Shown here: piece by piece, positions 1 to 9,436 of the stretch | Layout: every line of letters starts with the position of its first letter | How positions within the stretch are numbered: position 1 is the stretch's first letter | Source: Saprospiraceae bacterium | GTDB lineage: Bacteria; Bacteroidota; Bacteroidia; Chitinophagales; Saprospiraceae | Assembly: GCA_016711125.1 (NCBI GenBank) | Contig: JADJTQ010000006.1 | Coordinates: 434,001-498,000 of the forward strand | Length of the DNA: 64,000 bases | Reading direction: 5' to 3' | Position numbers and translations under genes: made by a program | The notes under the pieces: model-generated | Databases searched by the model: none | Seen by the model: the letters and a program-made list of their open reading frames with translations, nothing else | Told to the model about the DNA's origin: nothing

Positions 1-2
1 TC

Positions 3-92
3 ATTTACAGTTTTCGACGTACTGTTCTGGCTCCAATTGTCATTCTTGCAGGCTTGGTAGTCGAGATCTATGCCATTTTCAAAAGAGCCTGA
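3..92 (+). CDS. DUF3098 family membrane protein, C-terminal fragment
   Basis: The window opens inside this gene; 29 residues and a TGA stop are visible. The fragment begins IYSFRRTVLAP and continues as one hydrophobic membrane segment ending VEIYAIFKRA. In Bacteroidota a small two-helix DUF3098 protein commonly sits between ftsX and uppP, and uppP starts 10 bases after this stop, so family and context agree. Function is unknown; the position suggests a cell-envelope or division link. The assignment rests on a short tail plus synteny, so it is moderate. Confidence 0.6.
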   Translation: MYSFRRTVLAPIVILAGLVVEIYAIFKRA

Positions 93-101
93 TAACTTTC
101 A

Positions 102-908
102 ATGAATATAGTTTGGGAAGCCATCGTACTTGGAATCATTCAAGGGCTCACCGAATTTTTGCCCGTTTCCAGTAGTGGACACTTAGAGATTGCCAAATAT
201 ATTTTGGGCAATGAGGGCACGGGGAAGCAAGGCTTGATCATGACCGTTATTCTACATTTTGCCACAGCGTGTGCAACCATTTTCGTATTTCGTAAAGAGA
301 TCTTACAATTGGTGGTCGAGGGTTTTAGCCTCAAGGCAAATGATTCAAATCGCTATATCCTCTATGTCATCGTTAGTATGATCCCTGCAGTATTGGTAGG
401 CATTTTTTTTGAAGAAGCGATCGAGTCGCTTTTTAGTCAGAATCTAATGCTTGTTGGAGTAGCATTGCTGATTACCGCCGTTTTATTGATTGTTGCTGAC
501 CGCACTAAACATACGTCCAGGCCGGTGGATGGTTGGTCTGCTTTGTTGATCGGACTGTCACAGGCGATTGCCATTTTGCCTGGCATATCACGCTCGGGTG
601 CTACGATTTCAACCTCTGTTTTACTTAAAATCGATCGTCAACGAGCCGCCAGATTTTCATTTTTGATGGTGGTTCCTTTAATCTTTGGTAAAATAGCCAA
701 AGACCTGTTGACGGGTGAGTGGCAAGCGGTTGAGCAGGTGACACCGTTGGTCGTGGGTTTTATAGCCGCCTTTTTCACCGGTATTTTAGCTTGTATATGG
801 ATGATTGAATTAGTCAAGCGGGCCAGGTTGAGATATTTCGGTTGGTACTGTGCTCTTGCTGGCCTTCTATGTATTTTATGGGTAAATGGCATATTTGCAC
901 ATGCCTGA
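102..908 (+). CDS. uppP: Undecaprenyl-diphosphatase UppP/BacA
   Basis: Integral membrane phosphatase that recycles undecaprenyl diphosphate to the monophosphate carrier used for peptidoglycan and O-antigen synthesis; it gives bacitracin resistance when overproduced. The 268-residue length is normal for the family. Both signature regions are present: GLTEFLPVSSSGHL near residues 15-28 and PGISRSGAT near residue 160, carrying the catalytic Glu, Ser, His and Arg positions. Around eight hydrophobic segments are seen. The ATG follows the DUF3098 stop by 9 bases, and the end overlaps truB, so the genes look co-transcribed. Confidence 0.95.
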   Translation: MNIVWEAIVLGIIQGLTEFLPVSSSGHLEIAKYILGNEGTGKQGLIMTVILHFATACATIFVFRKEILQLVVEGFSLKANDSNRYILYVIVSMIPAVLVGIFFEEAIESLFSQNLMLVGVALLITAVLLIVADRTKHTSRPVDGWSALLIGLSQAIAILPGISRSGATISTSVLLKIDRQRAARFSFLMVVPLIFGKIAKDLLTGEWQAVEQVTPLVVGFIAAFFTGILACIWMIELVKRARLRYFGWYCALAGLLCILWVNGIFAHA

Positions 909-1601
909 CCTATCAGCTATCGTTTCTGGCACGATGATTATGGTAGATAAGCCATTGGAATGGACATCGTTTGATGTAGTGAATAAGATCCGTTATGCAA
1001 TTCGCAAGACTTTTCAATTAAAGAAGATTAAAGTTGGGCATGCGGGTACCCTCGATCCGATGGCTTCCGGACTTTTGATTTTATGTACCGGTAAAATGAC
1101 AAAACAGATTGATCAATATCAGGCTCAGGAGAAGACTTATGAAGGCATCATGACCTTAGGAGCAACAACCGCTTCTTTTGACTCCGAGAGCCCCATCAAT
1201 GGTGAATATCCGATCGGGCACATAACGTCTGAAATGCTAAGGAACCAGGCTCAGAAAATGACTGGTGAAATCGCTCAGACGCCACCCATGTTTTCCGCCT
1301 TAAAAAAGATGGAGTACCCCTCTATAGACTAGCCAGGGAAGGTAAGGAAGTGGACATCCCCTCTCGCCAGGTGTCGATCTATTCATTTGAATTGACCAGA
1401 ATTGCACTGCCGGACGTCTACTTCAGCGTTAGATGTAGCAAAGGCACCTATATCCGGTCGTTGGTGCATGAATTTGGTCAGGCATTAGATTCAGGTGCTT
1501 ATCTAAAGGCACTGAAACGGACAGCCATTGGTGACTATCAGCTCTCGGACGCCTGGAAAATAGATGAGTTAATCAGCACAATAAACTCGATGCAGACTTA
1601 A
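886..1601 (+). CDS. truB: tRNA pseudouridine(55) synthase TruB, frameshifted
   Basis: Makes pseudouridine 55 in the T-loop of tRNAs. The N-terminal part carries VDKPLEWTSFDVV and the catalytic-Asp motif GHAGTLDPMASGLL; it runs to a premature stop at 1330-1332. The C-terminal part (RQVSIYSFELTRI, then CSKGTYIRSLVHEFG) continues in another frame from about 1310 to the TAA at 1599-1601. Adding one A to the A6 run at 1302-1307 restores one 238-residue protein, the usual TruB length. The start overlaps uppP; ATG 901 is an alternative. The break is more likely a homopolymer error than true decay, because everything else is conserved. Confidence 0.9.
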
Positions 1602-2526
1602 TGAGTATCGTGGTAAATGGATTGGTAAAAAACTATGGTGATCAACAAGCACTTGGTGGTGTTCATTTTCAGTGCCCGCAGGACAAATTGTTGGCTTGCT
1701 CGGGCCTAATGGTGCGGGTAAAACCACGACGATGAAGATTCTCTCGGGTTTTATGGATAACTATGAGGGAGAGGCTCTGGTCAACGGATTGGACATTCGT
1801 AAACATTCGCTTCAAATTAGAAAATTGATCGGTTATCTGCCCGAACATAATCCTTTATATCTTGACATGTATGTCAAAGAATACCTGATATTTATCAGCT
1901 CGATTTACAAACTCGATGATATCAAAAATCGGGTGATAAAGATCATTGAGCTGACCGGTCTTGTGAAGGAGCAGCATAAATTAATCCGGGCGCTTTCGAA
2001 GGGATATCGTCAACGGGTTGGTCTGGCTCAAGCCCTCATTCATGATCCTGAAATTTTGATCCTTGACGAACCTACCACCGGTCTTGACCCCAATCAATTA
2101 ATCGAGATCCGACACCTTATTAAAAAGTTGGGGTCTGAAAAAACAGTCATTTTCAGCAGTCATATCATGCAGGAGGTGCAGGCGCTTTGCGATCGGGTTA
2201 TTATTCTGCACCAGGGTCTTGTAGTAGCTGATGATAAAATTGCTTATCTGGACCAGGCCTTAAACAATCAGCGAGAGATTTTAATCGAGCTGGATCGACC
2301 GTTATCTGAAACATGGAAATTGGCTGGTCTGGTGCAAGTGCTTCCGGGTAGCAGTGCACCGAGTTACAAATTGATATTTACCAAGACAGATCGTGATCCA
2401 CGCCCTGAAATTTTTGATTTTGTGGTGCAAAATGGAAGGAAAATCATCGAAATGACCGAACGAAAGTCTTCGATGGAAGATGTATTTCAAAAAATCACTA
2501 TGGGAGAGCATGTGGGCAATATTTAA
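1601..2526 (+). CDS. gldA: Gliding-type ABC transporter ATP-binding protein GldA, frameshifted near start
   Basis: Cytoplasmic ATPase of the GldAFG ABC transporter, needed for gliding and T9SS-related functions in some Bacteroidota. The ATG at 1601 shares a base with the truB stop (TAATG). The first 23 codons (MSIVVNGLVKNYGDQQALGG) are in one frame and the rest in another; one missing base near 1671 explains this. After repair it is 308 residues with Walker A GPNGAGKTT, ABC signature LSKGYRQRVGLAQAL, Walker B ILILDEPTTGLD and the switch His in SSHIMQEV. A GTG at 1672 would give a shorter protein lacking the first beta strand, so 1601 is preferred. Confidence 0.88.
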
Positions 2527-3244
2527 AAAAGAAGTTAATGGCTTTTTTAGCACATTGACCGGATATGTGGTGGTAGGAGTTTTCCTGACTCTACTCGGAT
2601 TAATTATGTGGGTATTTCCAGACTATAGTATTTTGGACTATAATTTTGCAAGTTTAGATCAACTATTTACGGTAGCGCCGATCATTTTTTTATTTCTTAT
2701 ACCGGCGATCTGCATGCGCTCCTTTTCTGAGGAAAAACAAACCGGAACGATCGAAACTCTTTTTACAAAACCACTAACCGAGTGGCAGATTATTTTAGGG
2801 AAATATTGTGGGGCATTATTTTTACTCTTTATTGCGATTATACCAACCTTGATTTACTACTATACGATATGGCAATTAGGGGCGCCTCAGGGTAATATCG
2901 ACCGTGGTGAAGTATTGGGATCATACGTGGGCTTGTTTTTTCTTGCCGGAATCTTTATAGCGATCAGCCTCTATGCTTCTGTGTTGAGCAATAACCAGAT
3001 TGTGGCTTTTTTGGTAGGTGCCCTGTTGAGTTTTATGGTTTATTGGGGTTTTCAGTTTATGAGCACGATACCTTTTTTTTATGGTGGCATCGATGATGTG
3101 ATTCAGAAGATTGGCATTGATTATCACTACCGTTCTATTAGTAATGGAGCAATCGATAGTCGGGATGTCCTTTATTTCTTAAGTTCGATTTTTGTCTTTT
3201 TGTTTCTGACTCATCAATATTTACGCGGCAATAGAAATCAATGA
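2510..3244 (+). CDS. gldF: ABC transporter permease GldF
   Basis: Membrane permease partner of GldA. From ATG 2510 it encodes 244 residues beginning MWAIFKKEVNGFF, with about six hydrophobic segments and the early motif CMRSFSEEKQTGTIE typical of ABC-2/GldF permeases. The start overlaps the end of gldA by 17 bases, and its TGA stop overlaps the gldG ATG at 3241, so the three genes are translationally coupled. A start further upstream (2480) is open but would lie deep in gldA and adds an unconserved-looking leader. No defects seen. Confidence 0.88.
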   Translation: MWAIFKKEVNGFFSTLTGYVVVGVFLTLLGLIMWVFPDYSILDYNFASLDQLFTVAPIIFLFLIPAICMRSFSEEKQTGTIETLFTKPLTEWQIILGKYCGALFLLFIAIIPTLIYYYTIWQLGAPQGNIDRGEVLGSYVGLFFLAGIFIAISLYASVLSNNQIVAFLVGALLSFMVYWGFQFMSTIPFFYGGIDDVIQKIGIDYHYRSISNGAIDSRDVLYFLSSIFVFLFLTHQYLRGNRNQ

Positions 3245-4940
3245 ACCGGTTTAGGCAACTATATGATCGATTATATTGGGTGACCGTGGTCCTAATTGCG
3301 GTAGTTCTGCTTAATTTGGCGGCACAACTTTTTCATGCAAGAATGGACCTGACCGAGGATAAAAATATACACTGACCGAGGCTACAAAAACGATTGTCCA
3401 GGAGGTCGATGCACCGCTGTTTATTCAGATTCTGCTCGAAGGAAAATTTCCTGCGGAGTTCAGAAGATTGCCAACCGCCACCCGCGAATTGTTGGAGGAA
3501 TTTAAGAAGATCAATAATGAAATCCAGTTTCGTTTTGAGGATCCGCTGGAGGGAGAAAAGATTGAGGTACAGGACCGGCTTGATGGCTGGGCTCAGGTAG
3601 GTATTGTCCCTACGGATCTCAATGTAAGGGCCAGCGAAGGTCAGTCCAGGCAACGAATTTATCCCTTCGCTATTTTTAATTATGGGGATCGTCAGGTGGC
3701 TATCAATCTGCTGGAAGAGACATCCGGAGCGATTAGTGGTGATGTAGCACTTAATAACAGCATCACTCTATTGGAATATAAGTTTGCCAATGCCATTGCC
3801 AAATTAAGGGCAACTAGCAAGCCGAATATTTTATTCACAACCGGACATGGCGAATTAATCGCTCAGCAGACTGCAGCTCTCGAAGGCAATTTAAGAGCAT
3901 TTTATAATACTGGCCGGGTTAATCTGGATAGCATTTATCAGATACCTCAGAATATTGATCTATTGATTTTGGCAAAACCTACCATCCAGTATTCGGATAG
4001 AAATGTATTCGTGATTGATCAGTATGTCATGAAGGGTGGTCGACTGATAATTTTGAACGATCCGCTTGTTGTGAACCTGGATTCGATTCATAAAAATGGG
4101 CAGTATTTACCATATGATAATGATGTAGGCTTGGATGATTTATTATTTAAGTATGGTGTCCGCATTAATAAAAATTTTGTCCTCGACTTGACTTGCACCC
4201 CGATTCCTCTCGCAATCAGTAAACCTGGGGCCAATTCGCAGTATAATTTATTTCCCTGGTACTATCATGTCCTGGCAACAGGTTTTGGTGATCACCCAAT
4301 TGTCAAGGGTCTTGATTTAGTTAATCTGGATTTTCCGGCTTCGATCGATACGATTAAAACCAAGACATCGATTAGGAAGACACCTTTGCTTAAATCATCG
4401 ATTTATACCAGATTGCAGTATAATCCGGTATTACTCGATTTTGAATTACTTAAGACGGACCCTGATCAATCCAAATTTCAAGACCCACCTCAGACCGTGG
4501 CAATACTATTGGAGGGATCATTTAACTCGGTTTATGAAAACAGGGTTTCGCCAGCGATGATGCAAGGTTTAGAGCAGATAGGAGCAACTTTTCAAGCGAA
4601 TGGGATACCTGCAAAAATTTTAGTAGTCAGTGATGGAGATATTGCTCGAAATGCAATCAACCCTACCAACGGAGAAATTCGGCCACTGGGCTTTAATACC
4701 TATGTCAATCACACATTTGCCAATTTGGAGTTTCTCACCAATGCCATCGAATTTATGCTGGACCGGATTGGATTAAGTGAAGCCCGGGCTAAAACCATCA
4801 AATTAAGACTGCTCGACAAACAACGTATCCAAAGCGAACGTCTGTATTGGCAAGTGCTAAATGTGGTGATGCCATTGGTTTTACTGGTAGTCTTCGGCCT
4901 TCTTTTTAATGGGCTGCGCCGACGAAGATTTGCCCGTTGA
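3241..4940 (+). CDS. gldG: Gliding motility-associated ABC auxiliary protein GldG, frameshifted
   Basis: Auxiliary substrate-binding-like component of the GldAFG transporter, with a large periplasmic domain between an N-terminal and a C-terminal membrane helix. The first 44 codons (MNRFRQLYDRLYW, then one helix) end at a stop created in the A5 run at 3361-3365; one extra A restores DLTEDKKYTLTEATK and a 566-residue protein. Family features include TTGHGELIAQQ, RLIILNDPLV and a final helix before the basic tail GLRRRRFAR. The ATG overlaps the gldF stop. Length and domain order fit GldG; the frame break is probably a sequencing error. Confidence 0.85.
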
Positions 4941-5164
4941 TCCGGGTTGATTTTAATAAGAATTATTGCAGGTATCTAAAATAGATTTATGTTTCAAAAA
5001 TATTTACTCACAATCAAAGTTTGATACCATTAGATTGGCCATGTTTGGAACAGGATCCTACAAAACTAAGAATACCGAACTTTGGACAGGTTTAAGGTCT
5101 ATTCAAGAATTGAAAATGAAGAATAAAGGTGCAACATTAGACCTGCCAAGTGTGTGTTTGTGGC

Positions 5165-5275
5165 TTACCCCAGACTCAGGGCACGGGCCTTCAATTTTTC
5201 AGACTTTTCTATCTCCAGCAGACTTTGCTCGGTAATAGTCCTTTCCGTTGTAGTGCTGTGGCGAATAAAATGCAT
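5165..5275 (-). CDS. Candidate 36-residue peptide or gene remnant
   Basis: A short leftward frame from an ATG at 5275 to TAA at 5165 encodes 36 residues including TTTERTITEQSLLEIEKSE, a charged, helix-prone stretch unlike the out-of-frame translations around it. The same frame stays protein-like upstream (SDFRAKNPID) before a TAA just ahead of the ATG, so it may be the tail of a decayed gene. I do not recognise the family. Support is compositional only. Confidence 0.2.
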   Translation of the reverse strand: MHFIRHSTTTERTITEQSLLEIEKSEKLKARALSLG

Positions 5276-5447
5276 CGCGGCTTAATCAATGGGGTTTTTA
5301 GCACGGAAGTCTGAATCCAGATTATGATAAACTGAGCAGCAGCGTAAAATCTATATGCTGTCGCCCTTTGATTGGAGAAGCAGCATTTTATGAGCTGAAG
5401 CCTTGCGAAAGCGCAAAGCACGTTAGGAAAGGTGCCCTTTTTTGGTT

Positions 5448-5501
5448 CCCCTCGACAGGCTCGGGGTAAACTGATTTTAAATCCTGAGCGAAAGTCGAAG
5501 G
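5448..5501. repeat. Imperfect inverted repeat (CTCGAC / GTCGAAG type)
   Basis: Left arm CCCTCGACAGGCTCGGGG (5448-5465) can pair imperfectly with CCTGAGCGAAAGTCGAAGG (5483-5501). Intergenic palindromes of this GAGC...GTCGAAGG style recur in many bacterial genomes. It could fold as a hairpin in RNA; no T-tract follows, so it is not a classical terminator. Confidence 0.4.
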
Positions 5502-5646
5502 ATTGGGCAGGCAAAAAATGAACAAACAAATTTGTCAAGCAAAAGGCTATTTCAATCCAAAAGAGTTTGGACACATGTCAAGAATGATTTATTTCTAGCT
5601 TTGCCAAATAGAGAAAGATCGGTCTTTTTTAAAAATAGAGAATATT

Positions 5647-6634
5647 GTGAAGTGGATAGCCATCATTATATTAATCATCGCAGGTTGGATGATATATGAC
5701 TTATATCAAAAAAAACAGACCCCTGATCTTGCTGCAGAATACCGTTATGCTCATAAAGAGGTTGATGATATTGCGAAAATTAGGATCAACTACCGATTGA
5801 TAGACCCTGATATTCTACTGGAGAAGAAGAAAAACTATTGGTTGTTAAATGCGAAGTACCGGGTCAGGGAAGATGCCATGGAAAAATCTCCTGAATGCAA
5901 TCAGAAAAATAGAATTGCAATACATTCCTACTGCTGCTGCGCGGCAAAATATGATCATTGATTTGGCAACCACCGGTACAAAAGTTGAGCTCTTAAATGG
6001 AAACAACGAAGTATTAAAGGCTTTTTTCGTCGGAGGCACCACGCCCGACGAAAGAGGTACTTATATGATTATGGATGGATCTCAATCACCTGCGGTCGTG
6101 ACCCTTACTGGATTTGAGGGATCCATTCGCCCTTTTTTTATGATGCCGGAGATCGAATGGCGTGACCGGATCGTATACCGAGAAAATGCCGATCTCATAG
6201 AGGAATTGACGGTAGATTATCCTGGCCAAACTCAGTCTTCATTTTCTATTCGAAAACAAAAAGACACCTATCGAGTGTTTCCGATGGATGACAGGATCAA
6301 TACAACGAATCTTCATCCCAGGCAGGGAGCCATCGAAGCCTACTTTCACAATTACCGATCGGTAGGAGCGGAGGCAATCATGGACAATCCTGCCTTAATC
6401 GAAATCCTACGGACTAAACAACCTTTTGCAACAGTGCTGATTAGAAGAGCGGACCAAACATCCTACGAGGCTCGGTTTTATCCTATTGACATCGAAGAGT
6501 CCGCAACGAGTAAACGAATAGAGAGATATCATGTCCTGGATGACCAGGGAAATCTGTTCCTGGGCCAGCATTTATTATTTGGTAAGTTATTCTTAAGCTT
6601 TGAATCTTTTTTTGAAAATAATATAGCAAATTGA
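5647..6634 (+). CDS. DUF4340 domain-containing protein, frameshifted
   Basis: Predicted inner-membrane-anchored periplasmic protein. It starts with GTG at 5647 followed by one hydrophobic helix (MKWIAIIILIIAGWMIYDLY). DUF4340 proteins are frequent neighbours of GldG-type ABC auxiliary proteins and probably work with that transporter; here it follows gldG after a 700-base spacer. The reading frame changes at the A5 run 5882-5886: removing one A joins KYRVREDAME to NLLNAIRKIELQ and gives about 328 residues. This is the clearest surplus base in the window (or two missing bases). Motifs such as VGGTTPDERGTYM support the family. Confidence 0.75.
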
Positions 6635-6668
6635 GTTGAAATTTGCCGGATTAAAAGTGGACTAATAA

Positions 6669-6890
6669 TTAGGACCCAAGTTTGCGTTTATCCCAAACCT
6701 TCATCGGGGTATTTTTTCTGAGTCCCAGCTGTTCAGCTGCTCTTCCATTCATTTGATTCTTAGTTCTTTTCCAGCGATCTTTTTTGTTGTCCATTGTCTT
6801 TTTCGGATTTCTTAGGATGGGTCTTTTTTCTTTTTTGAGGAATCCGGTCGGTTGATCTAATTTAGACAAGAGATAGGTAGCCTGAAATAG
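6669..6890 (-). CDS. Small highly basic protein, unknown
   Basis: A leftward frame between two rightward genes encodes a Lys/Arg-rich protein ending LRKNTPMKVWDKRKLGS. The protein-like stretch extends upstream of the first TTG (6869) to about 6890 (TPAEDLFQATYLLSK), after an in-frame TAG, without an ATG, so the start is unresolved and a lost base is possible. No domain is recognised. The composition suggests a nucleic-acid or ribosome-associated protein, but that is inference only. Confidence 0.4.
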   Translation of the reverse strand, partial: LFQATYLLSKLDQPTGFLKKEKRPILRNPKKTMDNKKDRWKRTKNQMNGRAAEQLGLRKNTPMKVWDKRKLGS

Positions 6891-6967
6891 ATCCTCTGCC
6901 GGTGTACACTAGACAGAAATTCGCCGGAATCGAATTAGAATACCAGGGTTTTAACTATTTTGGACCT

Positions 6968-8194
6968 ATGTCTCGTTTGGGTATTCTTAGTGCATTATGT
7001 TTAGTCACTCTCGTATTCCTTGGTTTTCAAAACAGGGGAGATTGGGGTTTTTATGGTCATCGGCTAATAAACCGGATGGCGGTCTTTACACTACCTCCAG
7101 AGATGATGTATCTGTTTAAACCCAACATTGATTTTATCACTGAACATGCAGTTGATCCGGATAAACGCCGTTACGCTAGTCCATTTGAAGCTGCCCGACA
7201 TTATATGGATCTTGATCATTGGGGCCAATATCCGTATGATAACTTGCCCCGTCAATGGTCAGAAGCATTAATTAAATACTCAGATATTGTGTGGTATCGG
7301 TCAGACATGGATAGTGTAATATATCGGGGCGAGGATTTGTGGCTGAGATTTTATACGACAGATTCCTTTCCTTGGAAAAAATCAGAGCTCCTTGATAAAA
7401 GTGATTTTCCGCAATTTTTTATGCGTTCTATTTTGCCCCATTATTATGATGATGAGTGGGAGATTCCCTGCGAGGTTTGGCAAGCTTATCTCGGACTTGA
7501 TAAGGATGTACCGTGCCAGGCAGTCCGGATTATTGACAGTCTTAGTAGCCATGGTATTTTACCTTATCATTTAATTAAAATGCAGCGAGATCTTACCGAG
7601 GCTTTCGTAGATCGGGATAAGTCAAAAATCATCCGTCTTTCGGCCGAAATGGGACATTATCTCGGTGATGCTCATGTACCGCTGCATACGACCAGTAATT
7701 ACAATGGGCAGCTGACTGATCAATTGGGCATCCATGCATTCTGGGAAAGCCGGATTCCTGAATTATTTGCCGAGGTTGATTATGACTTTTTTGTGGGTAA
7801 AGCAAGTTACATCAGTGATCCTTCAGAATACTATTGGAATATAGTATTGACCAGCAATTCGTTTGTCGATAGTGTGCTGCTTATTGAGAAGGAATTAAGC
7901 ATAACCTTTCCTTCTGATCAACAGTATTGTTTTGATGAACGACTGGACAATACGGTCAGAACTCAATGCCGCGAATATGCCCGGGCCTATCAAACCCGAA
8001 TGAATGGTATGGTTGAGGCGCGAATGCGGCAATCGGTCCAGGCGATTGGCAGTTCCTGGTATACCGCCTGGATCGATGCTGGTCAGCCGGACTTTCGTAA
8101 AGATGCTTTTGTGGCCAGTGATCAGACTCTTGTAGCAGAAGAAGATATTTCACAAAAGAAAGAAAAAAGAATAAAAATTCGCGGTCATGAATAG
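6968..8194 (+). CDS. S1/P1 nuclease / zinc-dependent phospholipase C-like protein
   Basis: Secreted zinc hydrolase of the S1-P1 nuclease/phospholipase C fold. ATG 6968 is chosen because it opens directly into a signal-like hydrophobic segment (MSRLGILSALCLVTLVFLGF); the upstream extension is not signal-like. After the segment comes WGFYGHRLINRMAVFTLP, then DLDHWG, a histidine-rich GHYLGDAHVPLHTT and GIHAFWESRIPE, together supplying the usual Trp/His/Asp/Glu zinc ligands. At 408 residues it is longer than fungal P1. Such proteins are common in Bacteroidota genomes; whether this one cleaves nucleic acid or phospholipid cannot be told from sequence. Confidence 0.8.
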   Translation: MSRLGILSALCLVTLVFLGFQNRGDWGFYGHRLINRMAVFTLPPEMMYLFKPNIDFITEHAVDPDKRRYASPFEAARHYMDLDHWGQYPYDNLPRQWSEALIKYSDIVWYRSDMDSVIYRGEDLWLRFYTTDSFPWKKSELLDKSDFPQFFMRSILPHYYDDEWEIPCEVWQAYLGLDKDVPCQAVRIIDSLSSHGILPYHLIKMQRDLTEAFVDRDKSKIIRLSAEMGHYLGDAHVPLHTTSNYNGQLTDQLGIHAFWESRIPELFAEVDYDFFVGKASYISDPSEYYWNIVLTSNSFVDSVLLIEKELSITFPSDQQYCFDERLDNTVRTQCREYARAYQTRMNGMVEARMRQSVQAIGSSWYTAWIDAGQPDFRKDAFVASDQTLVAEEDISQKKEKRIKIRGHE

Positions 8195-8289
8195 AGCGGA
8201 TCAGTAAGCCTGAAAGGATTGCTGAGCCAGGAGCAGGCAGGAAAGATGGAAGACTGGAAAAATGGAAAGTTCTAAGGAAAAGAAAGATA

Positions 8290-8391
8290 GGGACTCCCAA
8301 GCTCGAAGAGATTGGCAAGCCCGGCTCGGATGAAAACAAAGGGACTCCCAAGCTCGGAGGGCAACGAAGAAATTGGCAAGCCCGGCTCGAA
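8290..8391. repeat. Two-copy direct repeat in spacer
   Basis: GGGACTCCCAAGCTCG opens a unit at 8290 and again at 8341; each unit closes with ATTGGCAAGCCCGGCTCG. The 8195-8437 spacer between the zinc hydrolase and the GH5 gene holds nothing else I can support. The unit shares words such as AAGCTC with the large repeat at 9437-11340, so it may be an outlying relic of the same process. Confidence 0.55.
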
Positions 8392-8437
8392 ATACTCAAC
8401 CTTATACCTCTAAATTCGAAAATTCAAAACACAAGTC

Positions 8438-9436
8438 ATGTTATATAAATTCGGAGTACTATTTTTAATACTATGGTCAGCTTCTGTCGTAAAAGCACAA
8501 AACAATACCTTACCATGGATATCGGTTCAGGGGAATTCTTTTGTAACTTCTAGTGGCGAATCCATCATTTTCCACGGTCTGAATAGCAGTGACCCAGACA
8601 AGCTGGAAAAGAGCGGTCATTGGAACCCCGAGTATTTTGCCCAGGTGAAAAGCTGGGGAGCCAATCTGGTGCGATTTCCGGTTCATCCCAGAGCTTGGAG
8701 GGAACGAGGTAAAAATGAATATCTCAAATTGCTGGATGAGGGAATTAAAATGGCTGCTGCCGAGCAATTGCACGTCGTCATCGATTGGCACAGCATAGGT
8801 AATTTGCGCTCCGAATTATTTCAGAGTGATGGTTATATCACGACCAAAGCCGAGACATTTGAATTTTGGCGTACCATGGCCGTTCAATATGGCAATAATC
8901 CTGCAGTGGCGTTTTTCGAATTTTTTAACGAGCCGACGACTGCTTCCGGAAGGTTTGGGGTATGTAGTTGGAAAGAATGGAAAGAAATGATGGAAGAACT
9001 GATTGTTATCGTGCGGGCAAACGGCGCAAAGAACATCCCCTTGATCGCAGGTTTTAACTGGGCATATGATCTTATGGAAGTTCAAGCTGATCCCATCAAG
9101 TTTCCGGGGATTGCATATGTGAGCCACCCCTATCCTCAAAAACGCCAACGCCCCTGGGAGCCACAGTGGGAAAAAGATTGGGGCTTTGTCAGTGACCAAT
9201 ATCCCGTTATACTGACCGAGATTGGCTTTTGCGCCGCAACCGCACGAGGAGCCCATATACCGGTGATTAGCGACCCTGATTATGTGGAAATCATGACAAG
9301 CTATTGTGCGAAGAAAGGCATTTCCTACGTCGTTTGGGTATTTGATCCAAATTGGTCACCCATGCTCATTGAAGACTGGACTTTTAAACCCACCGAGGCT
9401 GGTGCGGTGTGGAAGGAAGCGATGCAGAAGGAGTGA
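8438..9436 (+). CDS. Glycoside hydrolase family 5 (cellulase-like)
   Basis: Secreted endo-glycosidase of the (beta/alpha)8 GH5 family; candidate substrates are beta-1,4-glucans or mannans. A signal peptide (MLYKFGVLFLILWSASVVKAQ) precedes the catalytic domain, which fills the 332 residues. Seen motifs: LVRFPVHPRAW, VVIDWHS, the acid/base Glu in FFEFFNEPTT and the nucleophile Glu in VILTEIGF, all in GH5 order. No carbohydrate-binding module or T9SS sorting domain is present. The stop codon is followed immediately by the 1.9 kb repeat region. Confidence 0.9.
   Translation: MLYKFGVLFLILWSASVVKAQNNTLPWISVQGNSFVTSSGESIIFHGLNSSDPDKLEKSGHWNPEYFAQVKSWGANLVRFPVHPRAWRERGKNEYLKLLDEGIKMAAAEQLHVVIDWHSIGNLRSELFQSDGYITTKAETFEFWRTMAVQYGNNPAVAFFEFFNEPTTASGRFGVCSWKEWKEMMEELIVIVRANGAKNIPLIAGFNWAYDLMEVQADPIKFPGIAYVSHPYPQKRQRPWEPQWEKDWGFVSDQYPVILTEIGFCAATARGAHIPVISDPDYVEIMTSYCAKKGISYVVWVFDPNWSPMLIEDWTFKPTEAGAVWKEAMQKE

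Larger units (their letters stand above)
4941..5646. other. 706-base spacer, no confident gene
   Basis: Several overlapping reading frames are open, but none shows a recognisable domain, signal or ribosome-site context. One short leftward frame (5165-5275) has protein-like composition and is listed separately. The right half contains an imperfect inverted repeat (5448-5501). The dnaN gene or other genes seen after gldG in some relatives are absent here. Confidence 0.6.

Noticed and set aside
886..1601. Programmed ribosomal frameshifting in truB and similar genes
   Set aside because: Breaks occur in many unrelated families at short runs without conserved slippery sites; sequencing error is simpler.
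4966..5235. Rightward 89-codon frame after gldG
   Set aside because: No domain, no signal, poor composition; the stop-side half overlaps a more protein-like leftward frame.
7956..8399. Leftward 147-codon frame over the end of the zinc hydrolase and spacer repeat
   Set aside because: It overlaps a solid gene, is low-complexity at its start and has no family features.
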